Origin: Actinocatenispora sp963805605
Lineage (GTDB): Bacteria; Actinomycetota; Actinomycetes; Mycobacteriales; Micromonosporaceae
NCBI GenBank assembly: GCA_963805605.1
Contig: CAWDUX010000001.1
Span: forward strand, 124,001 to 188,000
Direction of reading: 5' to 3'
Length of the DNA: 64,000 nucleotides
A program made the translations under genes and the position numbers. The notes beneath the pieces are model-generated. The model was not told the origin of the DNA. It worked only from the letters and a program-made list of their open reading frames with translations, and did not search any database. Numbering within the stretch: the stretch's first letter is position 1; each line of letters begins with the position of its first letter. Below are positions 36,350 through 45,019 of the stretch, one piece after another.

Positions 36350-38074
36350 ATGGCCAATCTGGAAGCGCTTCTGCACGACCGGCTCGCGCCGGCGTTCGCA
36401 TCGGTGGCAGGTCGACGGGTCGATCCCGCGCTGCGCCGGTCGCAGCGAGCCGACTTCCAGGCCGATGCCGCCCTCGCCCTGGCACGGGAACTCGGGCGCA
36501 ACCCCCGCGACATCGCCGCCGAGGTCGTCGCCGCCGCCGAACTGGACGACCTGTGCGACACGGTCGAGCTGGCCGGGCCGGGTTTCATCAACCTCACCAT
36601 GCGCGCCGAGGCGCTCGGACGGCAGCTCGGGCAGCTGGTCGCAGACCCCAGGCTCGGCGTCGCGGTGGCCGAGGAGCCGGACACCGTGGTCATCGACTAC
36701 TCCTCACCCAACGCGGCCAAGGAGATGCACGTCGGGCACCTGCGCTCCACCATCCTCGGCGACGCCATCAGCCGGGTGCTGGAGTTCCAGGGTCACCGGG
36801 TGATCCGGCAGAACCACCTCGGTGACTGGGGTACCCCGTTCGGAATGCTGGTGGAACACATGCTCGACGTCGGGGAGGCCGAGGCGGCGCACGAGCGGTC
36901 CGTCGGCGATCTGAAGAGCTTCTACCAGGCGGCCCGCGCGAAGTTCGACAGTGACCCCACCTTCCAGGACCGCTCCCGCCGCCGCGTCGTGGCGCTGCAG
37001 TCCGGTGACGGGGCGACCCTGCGGCTCTGGCAGACCCTGGTCGAACAGTCCAAGGCATACTTCCTTGCCGTGTACGAACGGCTCGACGTGCGGCTGACCC
37101 CGGCCGACTTCGCCGGCGAGAGCTCCTACAACGACGCGCTGCCCGGGGTGGTGGAGGAACTCGACCGGTTGGGGATGCTGAGCGAGAGTCAGGGCGCGCA
37201 GTGCGTGTTCCCGAAGGGTTTCCACAACCGCGAAGGCGAACCGCTGCCGCTGATCGTACGCAAGAGTGACGGCGGTTTCGGTTACGCCGCAACCGATCTG
37301 GCCACGATCCGGCACCGCATCGACGTACTGCACGGCACCCGTCTGCTGTACGTGGTCGGGTCGCCGCAGCGCCAGCACTTCGAGATGATCTTCGAGACGG
37401 CGCGCGAGGCCGGCTGGCTCACCCCGTCCGTCACGGCCGAGCACATCGGGTTCGGTTCGATCCTCGGCACCGACGGAAAGATCCTGCGCACCCGGGCCGG
37501 CGACTCGGTCAAGTTGGTCGACCTGCTGGACGAGGCGGTCGGGCGGGCCGCCGACGCCGTCGCCGAACGCAGTGCCGAACTGGACGCCGAGACCCGTGAC
37601 CGGATCGCCCGGGCGGTCGGTACCGGCGCGGTCAAGTACGCCGACCTGTCCGGCGAGCGCGGTAAGGACTACGTGTTCGACTACGACCGGATGCTCTCGC
37701 TGCACGGCAACACCGCGCCCTACCTGCAGTACGCGCACGCCCGGATCCGGTCCATCTTCCGCAGGGCCGGTGTCGACGCGCCCGGGCAGTTGGACACCGT
37801 GGGGCTCGACGCGCCCGCCGAGCGTGCCCTCGCACTGGAACTGCTGAACTTCCCGCAGGTGGTGGCCGAGGTCGCGGCCACCTGTCAGTGTCACAAGCTG
37901 GCCGGCTACCTGTACGGGCTGGCCGCCGCGTACACCGGGTTCCACGAGAACTGTCCGGTGCTGCGGGCCGAGGAGCCGACCCGTACCAGCCGGTTGGCGT
38001 TGTGTGACGTGACCGCCCGTACGCTCGCGCTCGGCATGGACCTGCTCGGTATCGCCGCACCGCACCCCATGTGA
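36350..38074 (+). CDS. argS: Arginyl-tRNA synthetase
   Basis: 574 residues with ATG 36350 (ATG 36338 also in frame). Class I synthetase that charges tRNA-Arg. N-terminal Arg-tRNA-specific domain (RADFQADAALALARELGRNPRDIAAE), HIGH signature as HVGH near 127-130 within SSPNAAKEMHVGHLRS, NHLGDWGTPFGML, then GYAATDLATIRHR and KILRTRAGDSVKLVDLLDEA in the position of the KMSKS loop, which ArgRS enzymes often lack. The C-terminal anticodon-binding DALR domain is recognisable (NTAPYLQYAHARIRSIFRR onward). It is not next to lysA/thr genes, as many actinobacterial argS genes are; whether it is the only copy cannot be seen. A hairpin terminator follows. Confidence 0.95.
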   Translation: MANLEALLHDRLAPAFASVAGRRVDPALRRSQRADFQADAALALARELGRNPRDIAAEVVAAAELDDLCDTVELAGPGFINLTMRAEALGRQLGQLVADPRLGVAVAEEPDTVVIDYSSPNAAKEMHVGHLRSTILGDAISRVLEFQGHRVIRQNHLGDWGTPFGMLVEHMLDVGEAEAAHERSVGDLKSFYQAARAKFDSDPTFQDRSRRRVVALQSGDGATLRLWQTLVEQSKAYFLAVYERLDVRLTPADFAGESSYNDALPGVVEELDRLGMLSESQGAQCVFPKGFHNREGEPLPLIVRKSDGGFGYAATDLATIRHRIDVLHGTRLLYVVGSPQRQHFEMIFETAREAGWLTPSVTAEHIGFGSILGTDGKILRTRAGDSVKLVDLLDEAVGRAADAVAERSAELDAETRDRIARAVGTGAVKYADLSGERGKDYVFDYDRMLSLHGNTAPYLQYAHARIRSIFRRAGVDAPGQLDTVGLDAPAERALALELLNFPQVVAEVAATCQCHKLAGYLYGLAAAYTGFHENCPVLRAEEPTRTSRLALCDVTARTLALGMDLLGIAAPHPM

Positions 38075-38096
38075 CCGCGGCCTGGTCGGGGGTGGC

Positions 38097-38133
38097 GCCG
38101 CCGGCATCTCCGACCGTCCCGGAGGCCGGCGGC
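38097..38133 (+). terminator. Hairpin terminator after argS
   Basis: GCCGCCGG (38097-38104) pairs with CCGGCGGC (38126-38133), with a smaller inner TCCG/CGGA pairing. No long T-run, as usual for actinomycetes. Confidence 0.6.
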
Positions 38134-38183
38134 TTCCCGTGCCGATCCGCGATGGTGTGCGCTACCTGCGATGAAGGGGGTCA

Positions 38184-38228
38184 TTGACAGGGGGAGTCCC
38201 GGTTGCTTGAATGCGGCAAGCGCTTTCC
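38184..38228 (+). promoter_or_regulatory. Promoter and LacI-type operator of the PL8 lyase gene
   Basis: TTGACA at 38184-38189 and TTGAAT at 38207-38212 are 17 bases apart and fit a sigma-70 promoter. GGCAAGCGCTTTCC (38215-38228) starts three bases after the -10 and is a near-perfect palindrome around AAGCGCTT, the usual core of LacI-family operators. Repression lifted by a polysaccharide breakdown product is the expected logic; the repressor gene is not in the window. Confidence 0.7.
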
Positions 38229-38251
38229 AAGTGAACTCTGGAGTGACCCCC

Positions 38252-40810
38252 GTGTCGATTTCGCGCCGATCCCTGCTGTCGATCGTCCCCGCCGCGAGCC
38301 TGCTGGCGGTGGCCCAGCCGCTGCGCGCCCGGGCCGGTACCCGGCCGGACGCGGCCGTCGACGACGCGCCCACCGACCATGCCGCGATCCTGCGCAACAC
38401 CGTGGCGGTCTTCGCCGGCACCGCCGACTCCAACGCCCGCTCCGAGGTCGGCACCAAACTCGCGGCCATCGACTCGGCCGCGCACGCCCACCTCACCGCG
38501 ATGGACGGCGCCGCGGCCGGTGAACTCTTCCACGGCCTCGCGCTCGGCACCAGCGACCCGAACCTGACCAGGTCCTACCAGTACCTGTACGAGATCGCGT
38601 TGGCCACCCGCACGCCCGGAGCGACCGCGTCGGATCTGGACGACGACGTGACCGTGCAGCGGCGTGTCATCGACGGCCTGGTCTGGCTCTACGACAACTA
38701 CTTCGGTGACCAGGCGAAGGGCTACTACGGCAACTGGTTCAACTGGGAGATCGGCATCCCCACCCACGTCAGCAGGACGTTGGTTCTGTTGGCAGATCAG
38801 CTCGCCGCCTACCGGCCGGACCTGACCGCCACCTACGTCACCGCGATGGACGGCTACCTGCGCAGCGGCAAGAACGGCGATGTCGACCTTGACTCGCGCT
38901 TCCACACCGGCGCCAACCTGGCCAACATCACCACCAACCGGATGCTGCAGGGCGCGGTGCTCGGCGACGACGCCCGGATCAGCAAGGCGCTCGCCGACCA
39001 GCTGACCGTGCTGGCCACCATCGACCCGTACCACCTGGCGCACAACGTCACCGACGGCTTCTACACCGACGGCTCGTTCATCCAGCACGCCTCCGTCGCC
39101 TACACCGGCTCGTACGGCAAGGTCCTGCTGACCGGCGTCGTACAGACCATCAAGCTGCTCGCCGGAACCAGCTACGTACAGGGCGACGACCTGACCGGGG
39201 TGGCGCAGGGCTGGGTCGTCAACAGCTTCGCCCCGGTGATCTTCGAGGGCTGGATGATGGAGATCGTCAAGGGCCGTGGCGTCAGCCGCACCACCACCGG
39301 CTACACCGACGTGGCCGCCGTGGTCGAAGCCGTCGTCGACCTCTCCGCCTACGCCACCGGCACCGACGCCACCGCACTGCAGAGCTACGTGAAGTTCGTC
39401 CGGCAGAGCTCCCGGGCCAGCCTCAACCCGACCAGTTTCGTCTCGCCGGTCAGCATCGCCCGCTACACCGACATCCTCGCCGATGACTCGGTAGCGGCCC
39501 ACGACCTCAACCCCGCCGAACGCAACGTCGCGTTCAACGCCATGGACAGGACCGTGCACCTGCGGCCCGGCTACGCGTTCGCGCTGTCCCGCAGCTCGTC
39601 GCGGATCAGCCGGTACGAGTACATGAGCGGGGAGAACCTGATGCCCTGGTTCCAGGGCGACGGGTCGCACTACCTCTACCTGTCCGGGCAGGACCAGACG
39701 CAGGCGTTCGGCGTCGACTACTTCACCACCGTCCCGCCCTACCGGCTGAGCGGCGTCACCGCGCCGGTGGAGACCCGCAAGAGCATCCCCGAGCTGTACG
39801 GCACCGACTGGTACGACAACCCCGACGCAGGCTTCACCTCCTCGTCGGAGTCGCAGAACACCTACGTCTACTTCCCGTGCGGCACCAACACCCACTCCGG
39901 TGGTGCCAGCCTCGACGGCTACGGCGCGGTCGGGTTCGTCCAGGCCGACGACGTGCCCTACATCGCCGTGCAGGCCGGCGAGCTGCCCGACGACTTCGTC
40001 GCCTACCGCAACGCCGACGCGACCAAGTCATGGTTCATGTTCGACGACGAGATCGTGGTACTGGCCGCCGGCGTCGGTGACTCCGCCGCCCGCGCCACCA
40101 GTACGACGCTCGACAGTCGGATCGCCGCGGTGTCGGACACCGTCACGCTCACCGGCCGGTTACGCGACGGTGCGGCCTTCTCCGGTACCGGCACCGCGCC
40201 GCTGGCCTGGCTGCGGTACGCCAACGCCAGCCAGCAGACCGCCGTCGGGTACGCGTTCCTGTCCGGCCCGCAGCCGACCGTCGCGCTCGACACCGTCACC
40301 CGCAGCCGGCGGGAGGTCCGCCGCTCCAACCCCGACACCATGATCAGCAAGAAGGTCCTCAGCGTCTCCGTCGAACGCTCCGCCGGCGCGCCGCACACCG
40401 CACTGGCGTATGCGCTGGTTCCCCGCGCCAGCGAGGAGAAGATGCGGTCGTACGCCCACGGGCCGGTGTACGTCCTCGTCAACGACACCCGGGTGCAGGC
40501 GGTCGCGCACCGTGGCCTGGGTATCGTCGCGGCGAACGTGTTCGCCGACGGCCGCCACCAGGTGGAACGGTTGTCGATCGACGGCCCGGCGTCGGTGCTG
40601 CTACGCAAGGACAGGGACGGCACCACCTCGATCGCGGTGGCCGACCCGACGACCGCCCGCGACAGCGTCTCGGTCGTCGTGCGGGGCCGGGCGATGCGGG
40701 TGGTCTCGGCCGACGACGGCGTACGGGTCAGCCGGGTCCCCGGCGGTACCCGCATCGAGGTCACCACCCGGCACGCGTACGGCCGCAGTTTCGTGGCGAC
40801 GCTGCGCTGA
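38252..40810 (+). CDS. Tat-exported polysaccharide lyase family 8
   Basis: 852 residues from GTG 38252. This start follows the promoter and operator at 38184-38228; an upstream in-frame ATG at 38171 precedes the promoter and is rejected. Tat signal ISRRSLLSIVPAAS. Alpha-helical toroid then beta-sandwich layout of hyaluronate/chondroitin/xanthan lyases. Catalytic features: NWFNWEIGIP (Trp/Asn region), HNVTDGFYTDGSFIQH with the catalytic His near 279, SVAYTGSYGKVLL with the Tyr a few residues on, then the C-terminal sandwich. It cleaves uronate-containing polymers by beta-elimination outside the cell; which polymer is not evident. Monocistronic, with a strong hairpin after the stop. Confidence 0.92.
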   Translation: MSISRRSLLSIVPAASLLAVAQPLRARAGTRPDAAVDDAPTDHAAILRNTVAVFAGTADSNARSEVGTKLAAIDSAAHAHLTAMDGAAAGELFHGLALGTSDPNLTRSYQYLYEIALATRTPGATASDLDDDVTVQRRVIDGLVWLYDNYFGDQAKGYYGNWFNWEIGIPTHVSRTLVLLADQLAAYRPDLTATYVTAMDGYLRSGKNGDVDLDSRFHTGANLANITTNRMLQGAVLGDDARISKALADQLTVLATIDPYHLAHNVTDGFYTDGSFIQHASVAYTGSYGKVLLTGVVQTIKLLAGTSYVQGDDLTGVAQGWVVNSFAPVIFEGWMMEIVKGRGVSRTTTGYTDVAAVVEAVVDLSAYATGTDATALQSYVKFVRQSSRASLNPTSFVSPVSIARYTDILADDSVAAHDLNPAERNVAFNAMDRTVHLRPGYAFALSRSSSRISRYEYMSGENLMPWFQGDGSHYLYLSGQDQTQAFGVDYFTTVPPYRLSGVTAPVETRKSIPELYGTDWYDNPDAGFTSSSESQNTYVYFPCGTNTHSGGASLDGYGAVGFVQADDVPYIAVQAGELPDDFVAYRNADATKSWFMFDDEIVVLAAGVGDSAARATSTTLDSRIAAVSDTVTLTGRLRDGAAFSGTGTAPLAWLRYANASQQTAVGYAFLSGPQPTVALDTVTRSRREVRRSNPDTMISKKVLSVSVERSAGAPHTALAYALVPRASEEKMRSYAHGPVYVLVNDTRVQAVAHRGLGIVAANVFADGRHQVERLSIDGPASVLLRKDRDGTTSIAVADPTTARDSVSVVVRGRAMRVVSADDGVRVSRVPGGTRIEVTTRHAYGRSFVATLR

Positions 40811-40814
40811 CATC

Positions 40815-40853
40815 GACGGCCCGTACCCGGTGAGATGCCGGGCACGGACCGTC
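40815..40853. terminator. Bidirectional hairpin terminator
   Basis: A 16-base stem, 40815-40830 with 40838-40853, has two G-U-type mismatches and a 7-base loop. It stands between the ends of the converging PL8 and coiled-coil genes and can serve both. Confidence 0.75.
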
Positions 40854-40868
40854 GGGCACCGTGTGCCG

Positions 40869-41813
40869 TCAGCCGGTCAGTAGCTCGCGGCGCTGTTGGT
40901 CCAGGCTGGTGAGGGTCGCGCCGGCCCGCGCCGAGCGCTGCCGCAGCCGGTTCTCCACCTCGTCGACCAGTTGCAGGCAGCGTTCCACGCTGCGCTTGGC
41001 CTTCTTGATCCGGTCGCCGACGGCGAGGTCGGTGAAGATGTTGTCGAACCACACGTCCACGAACCGGGTCAGTCCGTCGACGGCCAGTTCCGGTGCGGTC
41101 ACCGGCAGATCCGGTACGTCGGCGAGCTCGGTGCGCAAGACGGCCAGGCGCCGGTCGGCATGTGCGGCCGCCTTCGCCGCGTCGTCCAACCGGTCGTGCT
41201 TCATCACGCTGCTGAGTGCGCCGCCGCCGAAGAACGTGTCGTAGGTCGACCAGTCCGACGCCTTGCCCAGCTGCTGCTGGACCGTGGCCAGGGCGCGCCG
41301 TGCGTCGCCGGCGGCCTGTAGTGCCTCGGCCATCTCTCGCATCTCGGCGTGCAGCCGTCCCCGCTCGTCGGCGAGTTCGAGCAGTCGACGGCCACGCGGA
41401 TCGCCGGACCCGCTCAGGTGCCGTTCCTTGTCGTCCAACGCGGTCCGGTATTCACCCGGTGCCCCGTCGAGTGTCGATCTGCGGTGCTGGGCGGCGGCGT
41501 ACTCGCGTTGCACGGCCTCCAGCCGGGCCCGGGCCTCGGCCACCCGGTAGCGGGCCGCGTCGGCCTCCGCCCGTTCCCGCGCGAGCGTGTCGTTCCGGTT
41601 GCCCCGCAACGACACCAGAACTCTGGTCAGCGACAGCCCTTCCAGTCGCTCGACGTCCTTGTCCTCGTCGACCTGCTTGGCGCGCAGGTCGACCAGCTGG
41701 TTTTCCAGCTCCTGGCACCGGGCCCGCAGGTCCGCGCAGCGCTGGGCGGTCACCTCGTGTTCGCGGACGGCCTCGGCAGCCTTCGCCAGTTGTTCCTCGA
41801 TGTCATCGGCCAC
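40869..41813 (-). CDS. Coiled-coil protein of unknown function
   Basis: 314 residues, GTG start. Most of residues 1-185 is heptad-like charged helix (EEQLAKAAEAVREHEVTAQRC, RARLEAVQREYAAAQHRR, ELADERGRLHAEMREMAEALQ). The middle has a distinct loop, STYDTFFGGGALSSVMKHDR near 193-212, conserved-looking and glycine-rich. The C-terminal half continues helical with VDVWFDNIFTDLAVGDRIKKA. No signal peptide or membrane segment. Probably a soluble scaffold or filament-like protein. I do not recognise a family and assign no function. It ends at the bidirectional hairpin shared with the PL8 gene. Confidence 0.75.
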   Translation of the reverse strand: MADDIEEQLAKAAEAVREHEVTAQRCADLRARCQELENQLVDLRAKQVDEDKDVERLEGLSLTRVLVSLRGNRNDTLARERAEADAARYRVAEARARLEAVQREYAAAQHRRSTLDGAPGEYRTALDDKERHLSGSGDPRGRRLLELADERGRLHAEMREMAEALQAAGDARRALATVQQQLGKASDWSTYDTFFGGGALSSVMKHDRLDDAAKAAAHADRRLAVLRTELADVPDLPVTAPELAVDGLTRFVDVWFDNIFTDLAVGDRIKKAKRSVERCLQLVDEVENRLRQRSARAGATLTSLDQQRRELLTG

Positions 41814-42022
41814 ATCATCAATCTCAGCATGTCACCGCAACCACCGCGCCGACCGTGACATTCAGTCATGAACGTCACGGTCCGCGCGGTGGGTAGGTCA
41901 GCCCGGCAGGTACAGGGCGGGGGACCTGCTGGTCGCGCCCGGTATCTCGTACTGCATGTTCTCGTCACCCTGAGCTTGGCCGGGCGGCAGCCCGAACCGG
42001 GCGGTCACCCTCGCCCGGCCGG

Positions 42023-42275
42023 TCACCAGGCGACGCTCTCCACCGACTGCTGTGTTCCCTTGCTGTACGTGGTGATCAGCGACCGGCCGCCCCGTACGAT
42101 CCATGCCCTGCCGAGCGGCAGGTCGCGGCCGGTTCCACCGCGGAATCACCTTCGCCAGCGCGGACTGCAGCAGATCCTCGGCCCGCTCATGGCTGCCGGT
42201 GAGCAGGTACGCGGTCCGGGACGGCGCCGGCCCACGGGCCAGCATGAACTCGGACAGACTGTCGGCTCGTCTCAT
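42023..42275 (-). pseudogene. Deletion remnant of a SigE-like sigma factor and downstream partner
   Basis: From ATG 42275 (GAGG site) the first 49 residues look like the start of an actinobacterial SigE-family sigma-70 factor: LSEFMLARGPAPSRTAYLLTG, then HERAEDLLQSALAKVIPRWNR. Homology then stops at about 42129. In another frame from there to a TGA at 42023-42025 runs LPLGRAWIVRGGRSLITTYSK and an SVESVAW end, which looks like the C-terminus of a separate secreted or anti-sigma-like protein. I read this as an internal deletion joining the head of one gene to the tail of the next. The sigma frame also stays open to 41898 but is meaningless. Identity of the tail is a guess. Confidence 0.55.
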
Positions 42276-42393
42276 GTGACCTCGCTTCTCACGAAGGTAA
42301 GAACGTCGCGGGTGGGCACTGCGGTCGCCCGGCGCGGGTACCGGTTGTCAGACCCGTTGGCAGCGCCGCCGGGTGGTCGGTGAGAATGCGGAC

Positions 42394-42960
42394 ATGACCG
42401 GTACTGAGACGCGCAGCGTGACCTGGACCGTCGCACCGGTGGACGTCGGCTCGGCGGACGCGCTCGCGCTGCTGCGCGACTACTTCACCGAGGTCAGCGA
42501 CCGGTACTTCCTGCTGCATTTCGACCGTCGGTCCACGCCGGAGGAGATCGAGACGGGTCTGGCCGACTCGCCCAGCCACTACCTGGCGCCGCCCACCGGG
42601 GTGTTCCTGCTCGCCCGTTACGGTCCGCAACCGGCCGGCTGCGCCGGGCTGCATCTGTTGTCGCCGGGGATCGCGGAGCTGAAGCGGATGTACATCCGCC
42701 CGGAGGCGCGCGGCACCGGGGGCGGGCGTCAGCTGCTCGCCGCGGTGGATGCCGCCGCCCGTGAGCTGGGCGCGCACCGGATCGTGCTGGACACCCGGCT
42801 GGATCTGACCGAGGCGCGCGCCATGTACGTGCGGCACGGCTGGGCCGAGGTCCCCGCCTACAACGACAACCCGTACGCGGAGATCTGGTACGCACGGGAA
42901 CTCGGCGACCCGCCGGGTGTCGACGGGCCGGCCGAGAAGCTACCGGTGGACCGGCGCTAG
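42394..42960 (+). CDS. GNAT family N-acetyltransferase
   Basis: 188 residues. Acetyl-CoA-binding signature MYIRPEARGTGGGRQLLAAVDAAARELGAHRIVLDTR, followed by AMYVRHGWAEVPAYNDNPYAEIWYAREL, typical of small-molecule GNATs acting on amines. ATG 42394 is preferred; GTG 42373 is in frame. The substrate is unknown. Its TAG stop overlaps the stop of the convergent streptogrisin-like gene in CTAG (42957-42960). Confidence 0.87.
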   Translation: MTGTETRSVTWTVAPVDVGSADALALLRDYFTEVSDRYFLLHFDRRSTPEEIETGLADSPSHYLAPPTGVFLLARYGPQPAGCAGLHLLSPGIAELKRMYIRPEARGTGGGRQLLAAVDAAARELGAHRIVLDTRLDLTEARAMYVRHGWAEVPAYNDNPYAEIWYARELGDPPGVDGPAEKLPVDRR

Positions 42961-43661
42961 ACCAGCGCCAGTCCGTACTGGCTGAGCACCTGGGGCAGTG
43001 GCTGGAAGAACGTGGTGCCGCCGCTGGAGCAGTCACCGGAACCACCGACCAGCACACCCATCGCGGTGCTGCCGGAGAAGATCGGCGAGCCGGTGTCGCC
43101 CGGCTGATGGCACATGTTCGTCTGGGTCAGCCCGTAGATGACGCCGTCACCGAAGTTGACCGAGACGTTCACCGCCTGGACCGTGCCGCAGTGCACGCCG
43201 CTGCTGGTCTCGTTGCCGTAGCAGACCTGCTGGCCGACCGTCGCGTTCCCGGCACCGGTGATCTGCACGGTCGCGCCCGCGACCCGGATGGCGCCCTGCG
43301 GCTGCCAATGGGTCGGGTCGGCCACCTTGATCAGGCCGTAGCCGCCACCGGGCCAGCCGGAAGCGGCCGACGGGCCGAGGTAGTCGCCGCCGATGTACCA
43401 GGAGCTGGCACTGCTGGTGCACGAGCTGGCGGTGATCACGTAGTAGGTGCTGCCGCTGTGGGCGTTGAAGCCGCTGATGCAGCGGAAGCCCGAGGAGTCG
43501 GTCATCACCATCCCGCCGTACAGCGGGCCGCCGGTCAGCCGGGCCGCAGCGGCTCCGGCCGCCGGTGCGCCCAGTACGACGAGAACTGCGACGAGCGCGG
43601 CGGCCAGCGCGGTGGCCAGCCGGAACGGGAAGGGACGCGCAGGGTCCGGGTTCGGTGCCAT
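42957..43661 (-). CDS. Secreted streptogrisin-fold protein without catalytic triad
   Basis: 234 residues. Signal peptide (FRLATALAAALVAVLVVLGAPAAGAAAA), no long propeptide. The chymotrypsin-like fold of actinomycete S1 proteases is clear: GFRCISGFNAHSGSTYYVITASSC, VCYGNETSSGVHCGTV, MCHQPGDTGSPIFSG, GGSGDCSSGGTTFFQPL. All three catalytic positions are changed: TAGHC is TASSC (His to Ser80), NDYG is GGYG (Asp to Gly107), GDSG is GDTG (Ser to Thr190). The disulfide cysteines remain. It is therefore probably a binding protein, inhibitor or cell-surface decoy and not a protease. GAGAGGA precedes ATG 43661. Stop overlaps the GNAT gene's stop. Confidence 0.85.
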   Translation of the reverse strand: MAPNPDPARPFPFRLATALAAALVAVLVVLGAPAAGAAAARLTGGPLYGGMVMTDSSGFRCISGFNAHSGSTYYVITASSCTSSASSWYIGGDYLGPSAASGWPGGGYGLIKVADPTHWQPQGAIRVAGATVQITGAGNATVGQQVCYGNETSSGVHCGTVQAVNVSVNFGDGVIYGLTQTNMCHQPGDTGSPIFSGSTAMGVLVGGSGDCSSGGTTFFQPLPQVLSQYGLALV

Positions 43662-43828
43662 GGGGATCCTCTCGGCGGTAACGGACGTGCGGGGCGGATG
43701 CACGCAGACTTACTGTTTTCTTATCTTCCCGCCTGTTGGCCGGCAGGTACAGAGCCGGCGGGCTTCTGGCACAGCGGCGGTGGGAAGTCGGTTGCCGACC
43801 CGCCGGGTGGGTGCCCGAGGATGGGGAG

Positions 43829-44365
43829 ATGCCGAGCAATGAGCTGACCGCGGTGACGCCGCGGCGGGCCACCGAGGACGACGCCGCCGCCCTGGTGGCG
43901 CTGCGGGCACTGATGATGCAGGACATGGGACGCGACGACGGTGATCCGCAGGCCCCGTGGCGGGCCGTGGCGCACGACTGGTTCGCCGCCCGGTTGCGGC
44001 TCCCGGGCGAGTTCGCCGCGTTCGTGGTGGACGACCCGCAACTCGGTGTCGTGTCCAGTGCGGTGGGTATCTGCGACGGGCACGCGCCGGGCCCGAGCAA
44101 CCTGAGCGGACTGCGCGGCAACGTCTCCAGTGTCAGTACCGACCCGCGCTGCCGACGGCGCGGGTACGCCCGGCTGTGCCTGTCCGCGCTGCTCGACTGG
44201 TTCCGGGAGGATACCGAGGTGTCCGGGGTCAACCTGACCGCCACCAGCAAGGGCATCGAGCTGTACCGGTCGCTGGGTTTCGACACACCGCGCTACCCGG
44301 CGCTGCAACTGCGGATGCCGCGCACCGTACCGGCCGGGCCCGGAGCCGTGGCCGGATCCCGGTGA
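43829..44365 (+). CDS. GNAT family N-acetyltransferase
   Basis: 178 residues. N-terminal PRRATEDDAAALVALRALMMQDMG, middle FAAFVVDDPQLGVVSSAVG, acetyl-CoA-binding SVSTDPRCRRRGYARLCLSALLDWF and the final IELYRSLGFDTPRYPALQLRM are standard GNAT features. ATG 43829 follows GGGGAG closely. It is coupled to the next kinase gene by GTGA. Substrate unknown; the pairing with a CPT-like phosphotransferase could reflect antibiotic modification, but this is only contextual. Confidence 0.87.
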   Translation: MPSNELTAVTPRRATEDDAAALVALRALMMQDMGRDDGDPQAPWRAVAHDWFAARLRLPGEFAAFVVDDPQLGVVSSAVGICDGHAPGPSNLSGLRGNVSSVSTDPRCRRRGYARLCLSALLDWFREDTEVSGVNLTATSKGIELYRSLGFDTPRYPALQLRMPRTVPAGPGAVAGSR

Positions 44366-44910
44366 GCGCGGCGGAGGCGGTGCAGATCGTCGTACTCAAC
44401 GGCGGGTCCAGCGCGGGCAAGTCGTCGATCGCGGTCGCGTTGCAGAATCAGCTCGCCGAACCGTGGCTGTCGCTTTCGGTCGACACTCTGCTGGACGCGA
44501 TGCCGGTCCGGCTGACCGGCGCCGACGCGGGCATCCAGTTCGGTACGGACGGAAGCATCGAACTGGGGGAGGAGTTCACCGCGCTGGAGGACGCCTGGAT
44601 GGCCGGCGTGGCCGCGATGGTACGGGCCGGTGCGCGGGTGATCGTGCAGGACGGGTTCGTCAGCGGACCGGCCGCCCAGCGCCGGTGGCGGGCGGCGCTG
44701 ACCGGCTGCCGGGCGTTGTGGGTGGCGGTACGGTGCGCGCCGGCGGTGGCGGCGGCCCGGGAGGCGGCTCGGTCGGACCGGCCCCCGGGCATGGCCCGGG
44801 AGCAGGCCGAACTGGTGCACCGGGGGATCGACTACGACCTGTCGGTGGACACGACGGCGACCTCCGCGGCGGGCTGCGCCGCGCTGATCGCCCGCGAGTT
44901 GGGCTGCTGA
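44362..44910 (+). CDS. Chloramphenicol phosphotransferase-like P-loop kinase
   Basis: 182 residues from the GTG at 44362. N-terminal VVLNGGSSAGKSSIAVALQ is a Walker A in the CPT-family context, followed by LSLSVDTLLDAM, a central RVIVQDGFVSG and a C-terminal HRGIDYDLSVDTT with arginine-rich lid. CPT phosphorylates chloramphenicol, but most relatives act on unknown small molecules, so resistance is not shown. Overlaps the GNAT gene by four bases (GTGA), implying coupled expression. Confidence 0.8.
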   Translation: MSAAEAVQIVVLNGGSSAGKSSIAVALQNQLAEPWLSLSVDTLLDAMPVRLTGADAGIQFGTDGSIELGEEFTALEDAWMAGVAAMVRAGARVIVQDGFVSGPAAQRRWRAALTGCRALWVAVRCAPAVAAAREAARSDRPPGMAREQAELVHRGIDYDLSVDTTATSAAGCAALIARELGC

Positions 44911-45019
44911 CCTGGCGTTCTGTCCACGGGCTGGCAGGAAATCCGGTTTGCATATATTTTGCAGTGGATGTGAGCCCGGCAACGAAGAATGTCATTTGTC
45001 AGTCTTCGGAGGACGATCC

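Noticed and set aside
36350..38074. ArgRS as a self-resistance copy for the NRPS product
   Set aside because: It is 14 kb from the NRPS genes with unrelated genes between, and nothing in the sequence suggests an altered active site.
38171..38251. A longer start for the PL8 lyase at ATG 38171
   Set aside because: It lies upstream of the identified promoter and operator and would place 27 non-signal residues before the Tat motif.
41898..42275. An intact 125-residue gene here
   Set aside because: Only the first 49 residues show sigma-factor character; the rest of the frame is meaningless while another frame shows a plausible protein tail.
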